Of a stretch of DNA of 64,000 nucleotides, positions 1-12,000 are shown in pieces. The stretch spans positions 132,116,274 to 132,180,273 of the forward strand of contig CM037877.1 in the NCBI GenBank assembly GCA_021292165.1. The letters are read 5' to 3'. The notes beneath the pieces are model-generated. The model was given only the letters and a program-made list of their open reading frames with translations, was not told where the DNA came from and did no database searches. Position 1 is the first letter of the stretch. Every line of letters starts with the position of its first letter. This DNA comes from Shinisaurus crocodilurus. Lineage: Eukaryota > Chordata > Lepidosauria > Squamata > Shinisauridae. Both the position numbers and the translations under genes were made by a program.

Positions 1-800
1 CATGCGGCCCCTTCAAACATGGTTCATCAAAGAATTCAAACCAGAGAAAGACAAACCATCCATCCGGCTATATCTTCCTTGAGCCGTAAGAGAGTCCTTG
101 AGGTGGTGGCAACAGGAGTCGAATTTGAACGCAGGCATACCATTCCATTCTCCGACACCGACCCGCATATTGACAACAGATGCATCATTGCTGGGATGGG
201 GGCCCCACTCAGGCGATCATGTCGTGCAAGGCACATGGACGTCGACACAAGCCTCCAAACATATCAACTGGCTAGAACTGATGGCCGTTTGGAAGGCATT
301 ACAAGCCCTGGAACAGTACCTCTCGGACTGCCACATCCAAGTCGTGACCGACAATACTACAGTGGTCGCGTACATAAACAAACAAGGCGGCACGAGATCG
401 GCGCGCCTCACAAGGCTGACCCTGCAACTCTACAAATGGGCTCTACCTTGAGGAATGTCCTTGTAGCGATTCACATCGCAGGGAAGTCCAATGTACTGGC
501 AGACACCTTGAGCCGTGTGTCGATGCAGTCGCACGAATGGACGCTGGACAGGAAGGTGGTCAGTTCACTGTTCCAACGCTGGGGTCATCCAAGGATAGAC
601 CTATTCACCACCAGCGAGAACACTATGTGCCCCATGTTCTGCAGCAGGGCGGCCTCGGACCCGAATTCGATCACCGACGCCTTCCTGATGAATTGGAACA
701 GCGATTTTTATTATCTATTCCCCCCAATCCCACTGCTTACACGTGTGATCACCAAAATATCTAGAGACAAAGCCAACTGCATCCTAATATGCCCGTGATG
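1..800 (+). pseudogene. DIRS-like retrotransposon, RNase H-containing fragment (broken)
   Basis: This is the end of the reverse transcriptase/RNase H polyprotein of a DIRS-type retrotransposon; the reverse transcriptase core lies left of the window. Around 98-450 one frame reads RNase H-like sequence (TTDASLLGWG, then NWLELMAVWKAL, then VVTDNTTVVAYINKQGG). The reading then moves to another frame, which continues with HIAGKSNVLADTLSR and IDLFTTSEN up to a stop near 798. Both blocks are typical of the RNase H and C-terminal part of DIRS polyproteins. The frame switch near 445 shows the copy is dead. It sits in a FIRRM intron and is followed by the element's own recombinase gene. The family call is confident; the exact subfamily (DIRS1-like versus Ngaro-like) is not resolved. 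Confidence 0.75.
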
Positions 801-934
801 GCCGCGCCAACCTTGGTTTGCACACCTGCTCACCCTTTCACAGGAACATTATCTTCCGTTACCATTACAGGACAATCTACTGACGCAGCACGGAGGCAAG
901 GTGCTCCCAATTTACATTCTCTGAATCTAATGGC

Positions 935-1978
935 TTGGAGAATCAAATAGCAGAAGATACAGACCTCTCCGATGCTGTGAAGGAGGTCCTATTGGCAGCA
1001 CGAAAGCCTTCCACAAGACTCTCCTATGCCAGGAAATGGGCAGCTTTCATTGATTTTGTATCGCCCTTGGGCAAAGACCCAATTACTTGCTCGATCTCGA
1101 CCGTTCTCAATTTCCTCCATTCGCTAATGATCCGTGGCCTTAAATTTTCGTCAATCAAAGTATATCTGGCAGCTTTGACAGCATACAGAACTGCTTCGAC
1201 GGGGACGTCTTTGTTTGTACATCCGTTAATTAAGCAATTTTTGAAAGGTCTTAAGAATCTACGACCTCCGGTCCGCAACATAGTCCCAGGTTGGGACCTA
1301 CCCTTGGTCTTGAAAGCTCTGACAAAACCGCCATTCGAGCCCATGGCGAAAGCAGACTTACGACTCGTGTCGTTCAAAACATTATTCTTGATAGCAATTA
1401 CATCGGCAAGAAGAGTAAGTGAGCTACATGCTCTTCGAGTGGATCCCCCTTACACAATTTTCCATAAAGACAAAGTCGTCCTGAGACCTGATATAGGTTT
1501 CCTACCGAAAATGGTGTCAGAATTTCATCTGGGACAGGACATTATTCTCCCAACTTTTTTTCCGTCCCCTTCGTCACTGGTCGAGAGATCAATGCACAGC
1601 CTCGATGTCCGTCGGGCTCTACTGTTCTACAAAGCCCGTACGGAATCGGTGAGAAAAACTAATCAACTTTTTGTGTGCTACGGCCCCCCGAAATCGGGCC
1701 ATCCTGTATCCAAACAAAGACTGTCCTCTTGGATAGTGGACACTATCGAGCTTGCCTATCAGTTGGCTGGATGAATTTTGCCAGGATCTGTGAGGGCCCA
1801 TTCTACCGGGGCTCTCTCGACCTCGACAGCTTTCGGGAAAGGCATTCCCTTACTGGACTTATGCAGGGCGGCGACCTGGTCTACCCCCTCTACTTTCATC
1901 CAGCACTACCGCCTCGACGTTCGAGCCAGGGAGCAGAACGCATTCGGCAGGGCGGTTCTCTCTTCAATCACCAGCTGA
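935..1978 (+). pseudogene. DIRS-like tyrosine recombinase, frameshifted
   Basis: This is the integrase of the DIRS element, a tyrosine recombinase that inserts a circular DNA copy without a DDE integrase. A 279-codon open frame (935-1774) has the N-terminal SAM-like part (ARKPSTRLSYARKW) and the first catalytic arginine block (ITSARRVSELHAL). It ends early at a TGA. The C-terminal catalytic part continues in another frame from about 1778 to 1978: RAHSTGALS at the HxxR box, then CRAATWSTPSTFIQHYRLD with the nucleophilic tyrosine. The second catalytic arginine is not visible; glycine follows HST where an arginine is usual. Both the frameshift and this change predict inactivity. The domain call rests on motif order and its position after RNase H. 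Confidence 0.8.
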
Positions 1979-2060
1979 CTACCGACACCGACCCACCTCC
2001 GGTAAGTCAGCTTGCTAATCTACCCATATGTGTGTGATGCACAGAGACCACGAAGAAGAA

Positions 2061-2487
2061 GGACAGGTTGCTTACCTGTAACTGTAGTTCTTCGAGTGGT
2101 CATCTGTGCATTCACACAACCCGCCCTCCTTCCCCGCTCGGTGTCTTCATCGAGTTCGATGGATACCAAAAAGGAAGTGGGTTGGGAAGCTGTTTTTCAC
2201 TATTCCACTCGATATCGAAGTATGTACCGAGTTCATATCTCTTATGGTATCAGGACATATGCAATGTCATCCTCGGTCCCGACGGTCGCAATAGGCGGTC
2301 TCAGGGAACTGAGGAGATGGGTGGGAGCCGCGCTAAGGGACACGCGCAGGGGGAGGGGCTCCCGCCCAATCCACCTCAGCTATAGAAATTTCCCGAACGA
2401 TCTCAGCGCAGGCGCAGAGAACCCATATGTGTGTGAATGCACAGATGACCACTCGAAGAACTACAGTTACAGGTAAGCAACCTGTCC
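2061..2487. repeat. 58-bp inverted repeat at the 3' end of the DIRS-like element
   Basis: Positions 2061-2118 and 2430-2487 are inverted copies, starting GGACAGGTTGCTTACCTG on the left and ending with its complement on the right. They flank about 310 bp. Just before the left arm, 2023-2060 holds a shorter, degraded direct copy of the right arm (ATATGTGTGTGATGCACAGA). DIRS-1-like elements carry inverted termini plus an internal complementary region that is used to circularise the cDNA. This arrangement fits that design and marks the right end of the element at about 2487. Confidence 0.65.
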
Positions 2488-2948
2488 TTCATGCAGAAAT
2501 GGTTGGTCCTTCAAATAACCTGATCTCAAACCATTTGGGTCAAAGCCAGCAGTTTGGATTGTGGCTGGCAAAGGACCAGAAGCCTGTGTAACTGTTTAAG
2601 AACTGGCAATATGTGTCCCATACATCCAGTCTCAGATAATAATCATGCTGCTGTATTTTGCACTGATTATAGTTTCTAAAGAGTCCTCAAAAGTAGCCCC
2701 AAATACAGTGCTTTATCATTATTTAAGATAAATACCAGTACATGGATACCTGTGGCCAGGCTAACTGTTCAGAAGATGTTGCAATTGGGTCAGCAGCCTT
2801 TAAACTAAGGCCACTTGAGCCTCCAGTGACAATGCTGGATCTAATAGCACAATGCTCTAGTTTATACTATTTTTAATCTTAGGAATTCATGCTTAGTGTT
2901 GTTCAGAATGCAAGGGGTAATGAGGCATTCTTTATTCTTTCTTTTCAG
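2488..2948. other. FIRRM intron remainder, nothing recognised
   Basis: AT-rich intronic sequence between the DIRS-like element and the first FIRRM exon in the window. I see no coding potential and no repeat I can name. Confidence 0.5.
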
Positions 2949-3097
2949 CAAGTTTCCTCCAAGTCTTCATGCTCCAGTGATTTCTGAGGCTCATCAGGAT
3001 GAAATAGCAAAGGGATTCCTAGTGGTGCTGGATTCCCTTCTCCTGCAACTGCTCGCTTCTAGGACTTTCCTAGAAGTGGTATTAAGTAAAACTTTAG
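2949..3097 (+). CDS. FIRRM: FIRRM exon (first in window)
   Basis: The acceptor is a pyrimidine-rich TTCTTTCTTTTCAG. One base completes the previous codon, then KFPPSLHAPVISEAHQDEIA follows, matching human KFPPSLYATRISKAHQEEIA. The exon ends KTL plus one base (phase 1) at a GTAGGC donor. The preceding exon is outside the window. Confidence 0.9.
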
Positions 3098-6000
3098 GTA
3101 GGCTGAAAGGCCCTGATTTGTCTGCACTGTATTTTCTTGCTGTAGAGAACCGAATAACTGCTACCAGGGCTCACACTTCTGTCTGGCCTTGGTAGCCAAT
3201 CATTTTTTTCTACTAGCCAGCTGTGTAGTACAATTCCACTTGCAATAATATACTGCATTTTCAAGATAGATATTGGTATAATCAGACTGATAAACTCAAA
3301 AGTTATTTATGTTAATGAATGCCTATTTATTTATTTATTTATTACTTTTAATCTGTTATTCATTTCATAGCTTTGGACTATTTTTCCTTTCTAATTGTTA
3401 AGGCTTATCTGTTTTCTTCTGCACAGAATTACATATTTTTATTAAAAACTCAGAAGTTATATACGTTTACATATTGACCTGGTTTGCATGTATTGCCAAC
3501 TCATGGGTTATTTAACCCACAAATTTGCAGGAGTGAGTATGAGCGAGCACGCTGCCTCTCGTGCGCTCCTCATTTCAGCTTTCAGTCAACAACCTATGAT
3601 CGCCCATTTGTAGGTTGTTAGCATGATGTTCGAACCCAGACCAGGGATGGGGACTCGGACTCGAGGACTTGACTCGTGAGTCGGTCTAAGTCCCCCCTCT
3701 GACTCGAGTCGGACTCGAGTCCCAATATTTTAATGGGACTCGGGACTCGAGACCCAATATTTTTAATGGGACTCGGGACTCGAGACTAAGGACTCGTCAA
3801 CATCCCTGCTTGATGGCACCTGCAGGTGCAGTCTGGACCTAGTTGCAGTAACAATCCAAGTTTATTTTTTAAAATCATTTTCCTAATGCAACCTTTCAGA
3901 CATTTTGGGTTTGGCTGCCTCTGCCTGCCTGTTTGGGGCTCCCTGCCTCCTCTGCCTGCCTGGTCTCTTTTTAACCAGTTCCACAGTTTGAATTGTCCAA
4001 GACAAAGGCCTCTGCCTGCCTGCTTTGTGGTTCCCTGCCTCCTCTGCCTGCCTGGTTATTTTGGGTTTGTCTGCCTGGTCTGTTCTTGTCAAATCAGTGG
4101 CAGAGTTTTGAGATAAAAAGGCACACGTGCCTATAATTTATTTAAGCCACACATCTGAAGTAGCCTTATTTTGTTGGGAAACCCCCCCCCCCCCCACTGA
4201 TTTTAATAGGGACTCGTGGAGTCAGCTTTGGGAGTGACTCGGGACTCGTGAGTCACCATTTTGGACCAAGGACTTGGACTCGACTCGGGTCCAAAGACTC
4301 GTGCTCGATTCGTGACTCGAGACCAAGGACTCTTCAAGATCCCTGACCCAAACACTTGGGGTTGTATAGGGGTTAAGCAACCCAGAGTTTAACCCAACAA
4401 CAAATTGTAGGTTAACTCTGCATTGTTTAACCCCCTAAACAAGCCAGAGTGTCTGGGTTCACACGTCATGCTAACAACCTATGAAAAGGGAATCACAGGT
4501 TGTTAATTGAAAGTGGAAGTGAGGAGCATGCCAGAGGCAGCATCCTCACTTGTTCCTGCTTGTGCCTGACAACCCTTCGTTAAGCAATGCATGGCTTGTC
4601 GTGACGTCCAAACCAGCTCATTATGATACTAAATCCAAAATATGGGAAAGTATGGATTTTGACCAGTAAGATGCCTATTTCAATTCCCTACAGTTTCATT
4701 GTAAAAATGATGAACGAATGATAAGTCTTTGAGGAAGCGGAAGCCCTGTGGCTCCGTAAGGACTAACAGCTTTTTTGTGGCATGAGTTTTCACAGGCTAG
4801 AGTCTACTTCTCAGTTGTTCAAGATGAAACCAGATTTTTGGCATGCATGATCCTTCATTTAGAGTTCTCCAAATGGTCCAAAAAGTTTTTTTTTTAATGA
4901 CTAAAGGTGTCTGTTAAAAAGGGGGAAATCAGCTGTATTCCAATTATAACTCTTGTCTTCCAGGAGTTCTACAGACTGTGGTGCTTCCAGCCGAGGCTTT
5001 TATGGTGCAATCTCCCATCGTCATTCACAGAATTTTACAGAGTGGTGGTGGGGGGTGTCCAGATATCATCATCTTCCACTTGTAACCCTCCCACGTTTTC
5101 CTATTGCTTTTTCCATCTTTTTCTTACTGCAGAAAATCCATTAAGAAATAAAAGATGGAATTGCTGCACAATGTCTTCTCATTGGTAGTGCTAGCAGCCC
5201 TCTGTCTGGGAGCACCCTGAGGCTGCAATCCTATATACACTTGCATGGGAGTATCATTGAATTCAATGGGACTTCTGAGTAGACACGAATATGATTGTGC
5301 TGTAACCCTATGCCCCATGCACATTTACATGGGAGTAAGCTTTATTGAACTCAGTGTAACTTGCTTCTGTGTAAACATGCATAGGATCAAGCTGTAAAAC
5401 ACACTGAGCGCTTGCTTAGCAAGGTCTCTCCTGCTCCCTGTAGTGCAACGTTTGCATTTCTAATGACCAGCTAAATGATCTTACCAAGAATTACTACCAT
5501 TTCAAAATGCTTGTTCTTGGTTTTCTAAAAGTTTTAAACTGCTAGTCTGTGCTAGGACCCCTTTCAAAGAAAGAGAAATATACAACCCTGCCCTGCATGA
5601 TTATTTTCCTTGTTGTATTTTTATTTATTTATTTATTTTTGGTGTTTAGTCTCAATTCAGGCTAACAACTTGAAACATTAGAATTTGAAATATTTGCTGA
5701 AATCTGACCTGTGACTTGGCGGATCAAAAAAGAAGGAAATCAAACTTAGCTTGCATGTTCCCCACTTTGTTTTTAGTCTGGAATCCCTGTTGGCTCCAAT
5801 TAGCAAAGATAAGATTATTAGTCCCATGTGCCTCCCAAATCCCCTTTAGTGTGACTTGTCCAGCTTCCTATCTTTTCACATTTCGCTTGAGTCAGAAAGG
5901 AAGGGAGGGACATTCACCAGAACAGAGAGGGGCAGTTGTCATGGCGTCCTTGGCATGTGCTCTTGTGGACTGCTGACTGCTACTATGCAAACTCCATTCA

Positions 6001-9000
6001 TTTCAGCAAGGCTTTGTAGCAGTAGCACTTGGTAGATTTGTGCCTCAAATCATCTGGTGTCAAGTGTGGGTGAAATCCAGTTCAGTTTTTTTGCTAATAG
6101 AGCAAACTTTGTTGGTATGTTGGGGAAACTGGGGCCTAGGATCCACAGTGTACTGGATTTTTCTTTTTCTTTCCCAGCTATTTGTATTTTTGAATGTGAT
6201 GCTCCCTTTGCCATGGCCTTTGGCTTGTACAATAAAATGTGTGCATATATGATTCTGTGAATGAAGCATTAAGCTTTAAGCTGATGCAAATGTCCTCATT
6301 TACAGAAGTGGAATTTAGGATTTCTACTCACAAATGTGTTTATGAATTCCCAGATCCACACCTGTTAAATGTGCTCTGGTGCTTTAGGATCTAATCTCTA
6401 GGATTTCTAGAGTTGTAAATGTTTGCATGGTTGTAGAATTCTAGATTTGTTCAGTCCTATCAGGACATGACCTGAGCACTCCATACAAATGAAAGTTTGC
6501 TTTTAAAGTTTTAACATTAAAAAAAAAAAATGATTTCAGATCTCTCTCCTGAGCTCCACTTTCCACAATGTCGTCTTCTGCTTTCTGTCATGGACATGTT
6601 GCCATCCCAGCCCCAGGATGTGCAGGCCCTTTGGAATGCAGGAAGTCAGTTCCCAGAAGAGATTCCCAGGTAATTCCTTGCTACTGCAGTGGGTCTGCGT
6701 TAGCAGGTAAGGGTTTATTTGACTCAACATGCTCTGCGTTGGCGAGCCCAGTCCCTGGGGTACCTTCAGTATGCCTTAAAAGAAAAGGTGTATCGATCTA
6801 TTGAAGGAAGGATGGTGCCTGGATTTAGTAAATCAATGAAGGTCAACATGAGTAACTCTAAATTTAGACAAAATTCCCTCAGAGTTGTGTATTCTGCATA
6901 GTTTCTGGTAAACATTTGTTGGTTCTAAGCTGCTAATTTATGTTTAGTATACATCACTGCTTACAGATTTTTACAGTATCTGTCTTTTCTGGAAATCTAG
7001 TAGTTAATAGCATATTATCTACCCAACACTACTTAGTGCTGCACAGTCTTGATTCATTTTAGTGCCGCTTGACAGATAAGTCCAAGGACCTAGTCATTTG
7101 TCAGTAAGGAAGTAACCCTGCCATTCTCCATTTCTCTGCAGGGTGCCCTTGTTTGCAGCCCTGTTCCTCAGTCTTCAGCAATGCTCTGGCGAGCTTTCCC
7201 TTCCCTTTTTGCCTGGAGCAATGGGGTCAGGGCAAACTGAAGGTCCAGTCACCTTTTACCACTACGTTTGCGTCCACTTGTGTACCTTTATCACATCCAT
7301 CCCTGAATCACATTTCCAACTACTGGTAAGAAGGAGTGTTACAAGCAAGGCAAGACTGATCTGCTGACTTGGAACAGCTGGTAGATTTTGCAGCTTTTAA
7401 ACCAAGCTTTCATTTCATGAGTTACAGATAGGTCATTCCTTACTTATGCATATGTGGGAAATACCAGTATTATCAAGAAACTTAGACCATTTAAAAAACG
7501 ACAACACTGATCATGTACTATTTTCATTGGTTCAGTTCGCAAGCAAAAGGGAAACTGCTAGTGGAATAGATTTCCCTTTCCCCCTGCAGCCCCCCCAGCC
7601 CCCTCTCCAGCTGCTCCAAAGGGTTGGAGGACCCTCCAGAACAGATTTGGGGATGTGCAGAAGGTAGGAGAAGGCAGGGAAGTCCTGTAGTGCAAGTAGA
7701 TGTGTGCTCATGCTACGATGGATGCAACCTATGGTTGTTACAGTTGTGCCCAGATCTGAGTGTCTGCACTGTGATCTTAGCTGAAATGTTCAAATTTCCA
7801 GGATGCTGGTATCAGTTTTTAAGTACTCTCAGAGTACAGAGCCACTTGAATTTATTTTAGGGTCAATCCAGTCAGATTATTTCACAGATAAGTCATTGCT
7901 CTCTCTAGCTCCTTGGATTAAATGTACAGTACAGCATAAATTGTATCTGACCTGTCAACATACCTATAAAATCTGGAGCTCTAGAAGAGGCTCTGAATGG
8001 CATGAGTCAGATACTGGGATTCTTATTGACACAATTTCCCAGGGTGTGCGGACTTGATGGACTTGGCCAAACGCTCCTAACTGCAAAAATGTAATGTCTG
8101 AATTGACCTTGTGTGAAAGGCTCAGTGAAATCACAGAATCTTGGAACTGGCCCCTTCTGTGAAGCATCCCTGTACTCATGCCTCCCCTAGGTTGGAATCT
8201 AGTACAAAGAGCCTTGCTCAGCCCAAACTTCTCTGGAGCTGTACATTTCACGGTGCAAGGTAGTGCTATACTTTTGATAGTAGCTTGATATGCATGGCCA
8301 ATACTCTTGCTCTAGTTTCCAAATAGGACATTGTGGTTTCTTTGCACAGCTAGACCCTGGAATGTTATTCCAGGTTTTTTTTGCTTGACTCAGCTGAAAG
8401 CCTGTCTGTGTTCTCTTATTAGATGGTGTGATGACAATAAAAAGCAGTTTTGAGTTCTTCTTAAGCAATGTTTTGCTTGTGTATATGTTTGTTTTTTTTC
8501 TCAGGAATGCTCCCTGCTGGAGACTGTACTTGGTTCTAACATGATGACTGCTCTCTTGGCTATGGATACTTGGTGCTTCCTTGCCCGGTAAGATAACAAT
8601 GTACTGATGAAGGATGGACAGCTGTAGCAAAGGCCTGAGCTGCTACGTTTCCTCTTCCGTGAGGAACTACTTATTTATTACATTTGGAAACCACCCTTTC
8701 TTCAAGAAGGGCGGAGTGCCATGCATGACATCATTCTAATTTTTTCCTCTCAATAAACCTGTTAGGCTGAGAGATAGTAGCGTGCCAGCTAATGAGCTTC
8801 AAGATCAAACAAGGACTTGAACCCAAGTCTTCCTAGTTCAAGATACGCCTGATGTAGCTCACGCTGGCTCAGCTTGTCTGAGCGTGGAAAGCTAAGCAGG
8901 GTCAGGCCTGGTTGTTACTTGGATGGGAGACCCCTCCTCTAGTTTCCTGCATTGAGCAGGGGGTTGGACTCGATGGCCTTGTAGGCCCCTTCCAACTCTA

Positions 9001-12000
9001 GAATCTATGAATCTTAAGATCAACACAGACTAGCAGAGCAGGAGGAGATCTGCTTGACTCGCTTGCTAATCTTGCTCTCTTTCTCATCTCCTAGATATGG
9101 AACTGCAGACCTGTGTGCTCATCATGCATGTATAATAGCACATTTGGTAAGCAGAATGTGATTTTGTTTATAAGCAGACATACATCTGAGCAGAGCAGAA
9201 AATGTAGCCGGCATAGCACAGCATGAAGCCTAAGTAGGTCCAAATTCTAGCCCCAGGTCTCTAGAAATCTTAGGAAAGCTTCTTGTACAAAACGAGGAAA
9301 ATACCAATCTTCCCTCTCAGTTTCTTGATGTGTTTGTACATTAAGTGCTAAGTCTTTGTTCTGTAATTTAGCAGAAGGAATAGGCAAAATGCAGTGAAAC
9401 GCACAGTTGATGGAAGATGTACTGTTAGGTGCTGTGAGGGATTGAGGCCTACACAGGCTTGAGTTTGTTGAAGCCTGAAGGCCCAAACACTTGGATGGGA
9501 GGGGGAGTTTGAGAGTTTTAGTTTACCCAATAGAAGTTAAGAATTAGATCTCCTATTCAAAGTCACATGATTATAACCTTCCATTCCTGGGAAGGCTATA
9601 TATGTGTGTGGGGTGTGGTCAGCTAGCAGCAGTGGGAGCCTGACTGCAGAAGCAGAAAGAGCAGAGAGAGAAGCAGAGAGGGAGAGACTGGCTGCATAGG
9701 AGATAGGTAGTCTGAAGTTAAACTAGAGAACGTTGGATTGTTTGTTTGTTTGTTTGTTTCATACTTGCTTTTGAATTATAACCACTCTATTAAGTAAATA
9801 CCCTTATATAATAAGTAACGTGCTGTTGTTTACCCTGAAAGTTTGGAGTGACTTATTCTCACTGTTCAGGATCGCTCCGCTGCCACCATCTGTCAAGGTT
9901 CCGCTACTACAGGGACCCCTTGATCTGCCTTTGGGAGATCTCTGCCTCTCCTCAAAGCCCCTCCCGTTCCGGGAGATCAAGTCCTTTTACAGCTTCCAAT
10001 AGCATGGGTGTAGGCTGTAGACGTGGTGAATAAGTCACTCCAAACTTTCAGGGTAAACAACAGCACGTTACTTATTATATAAGGGTATTTACTTAATAGA
10101 GTGGTTATAATTCAAAAGCAAGTATGAAAAAAACAAACAAACAAACAATCCAACGTTCTCTAGTTTAACTTCAGACTACCTATCTCCGATGCACCAGTCT
10201 CTCCCTCTCTGCTTCTCTCTCTGCCTTTCTGCTTCTGCAGTCAGGCTACCACTGCTGATAGCTGACCACCACCCACACACCTATTAGCCTTCCCAGGAAT
10301 GGAAAACATCTTTGATAGGGTTTAAAGGTAACTAAAACCAAAACACCTTGAATTCGGCAGCTCAACAAACAAGTGTGCCAGTGCAACACTCGCTTGAGCC
10401 ACTGGTGATGTGATAACGTTGGCGACACTGCCTTTTAGATGGCGAGCCGCCAAGTTCTGTACCAGCTGTTGACATTCCGACCCATATTCCCGGAAAACCC
10501 CACATCAGAGCGCATCCTACCAATAGTCTAGGCAAAAGGAGAAGTTGGCAGACTAAGCCACTTGTTAAGAGGAATAACGGACGGAGCTGGCAAAAAATAG
10601 AATGGGGGGCAGGCATGAGCGAATGGATGACTGATTTAACCTCGTGATGAAATTCCGATCACTAGAGCGCTTTTTTGGAGAGACTAAGGCAATTTTATGC
10701 TTAGAATGGGGCATGCATGGTGCATACCTGATGAAATTCTGTTTTGGAGATATTGTGGGGTGTTCATTTGGAAGCATTTTCTCTATGTTTGATGTCTAAT
10801 GACTAGGATTCCCCACCCTTCCTTTGAAGTATGTGATTTGGCTCATTTGTTTGATATGATTAGTTATCGATTGCTAATTGTTTCTTATCCTGATTCAGAT
10901 AAAATCTTGCCCTGCTGAGTGTTACCAAGTCTCTCTGCTAGGTGTCCTGTTAAGACGTCTGCTCTTCCTGATGGCTGCTGATCACCAGGCAAGTTCTGCT
11001 CTGGCCTCCCCTACCTCTGTCAGCCTGTAAATACTTGGGTTGCATTCTTCAGTCTTGAGCTGATTAATTGGTAGATGACAGTTCCAGTTGAGGAGGGTCA
11101 GTGTGAATTGGTGAGACTGAGTGGCAAGGTTTTGGTGTGTTGTCATAATGGAGAATGAATTTTTTTTTTTTTTTTAAGAAGTGCATATGTTACTTCTTTG
11201 ATTGATATCAGGCATCCAGGGTGCTGTTACGACAGATAATCTTGGTGTTAGATTCTCTCAAAGGAGAGAGACTAACCCCACACTCTCACGAATGGTTTGT
11301 GATCTTTGGCTGGGGTAAAAACGCGCGCGGCTGGGTAAAGTGCATGCTTTGCCCTTTAACACTAAACACAGACACGCACACATTGACGTCAGAAACAAAA
11401 GAGTTGTTTATTAAAGATGAAATATAGAGCAGGTACAGCATCTTACTCTCGGTGATACAGTAAACCCAATGGTTTCAGGCAGCAAAATACAGTAAACCCG
11501 ATGGTTTCAGGCAGCAAAATGCTATGGTTCAAACATACTCTATATTCTTGGAAAGAGTCCCTGTTTGCCCTAACAGCCTAGATAGAAGGGGGTGGAAGAA
11601 AGGCTTCCATAGGATAGTTAGAGAAAGAAGTTCTAGTTACAGTAATACCTTGGATTGCAAGCATAATTCGTTCCGGAACCATGCATGTAATCCAAAACAC
11701 TCTTATATCAAAGTGAGTCTCTGGCAGGTGTGAGCAGGGCCGATTTTGGCCCGCCACACCCGCTCAAGGCGAGCGGTTACATCCCTACCTTGTCTTGCAA
11801 GACCTTGCTCGATTATCAAGTCAAAAATTTTAAAAAATGTTTTGCTTGTCTTGCAAAACGCTCTCAGACCAAGTTACTTGCAATCCAAGGTATTACTGTA
11901 CTACCTTGTCCGTTGGCGGTTCCCTGCAGTGGATTCCCCAATGGTAGTCCCATGGAGGTGGGAGGTGATCATGAGGTCTGCCGTCTTGACTCTCTCCCAA

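Noticed and set aside
8861..8932. 5S rRNA gene
   Set aside because: Only the internal region is similar, the 5S 3' end is replaced by a CR1 tail, and three dispersed copies share this junction. It is a SINE.
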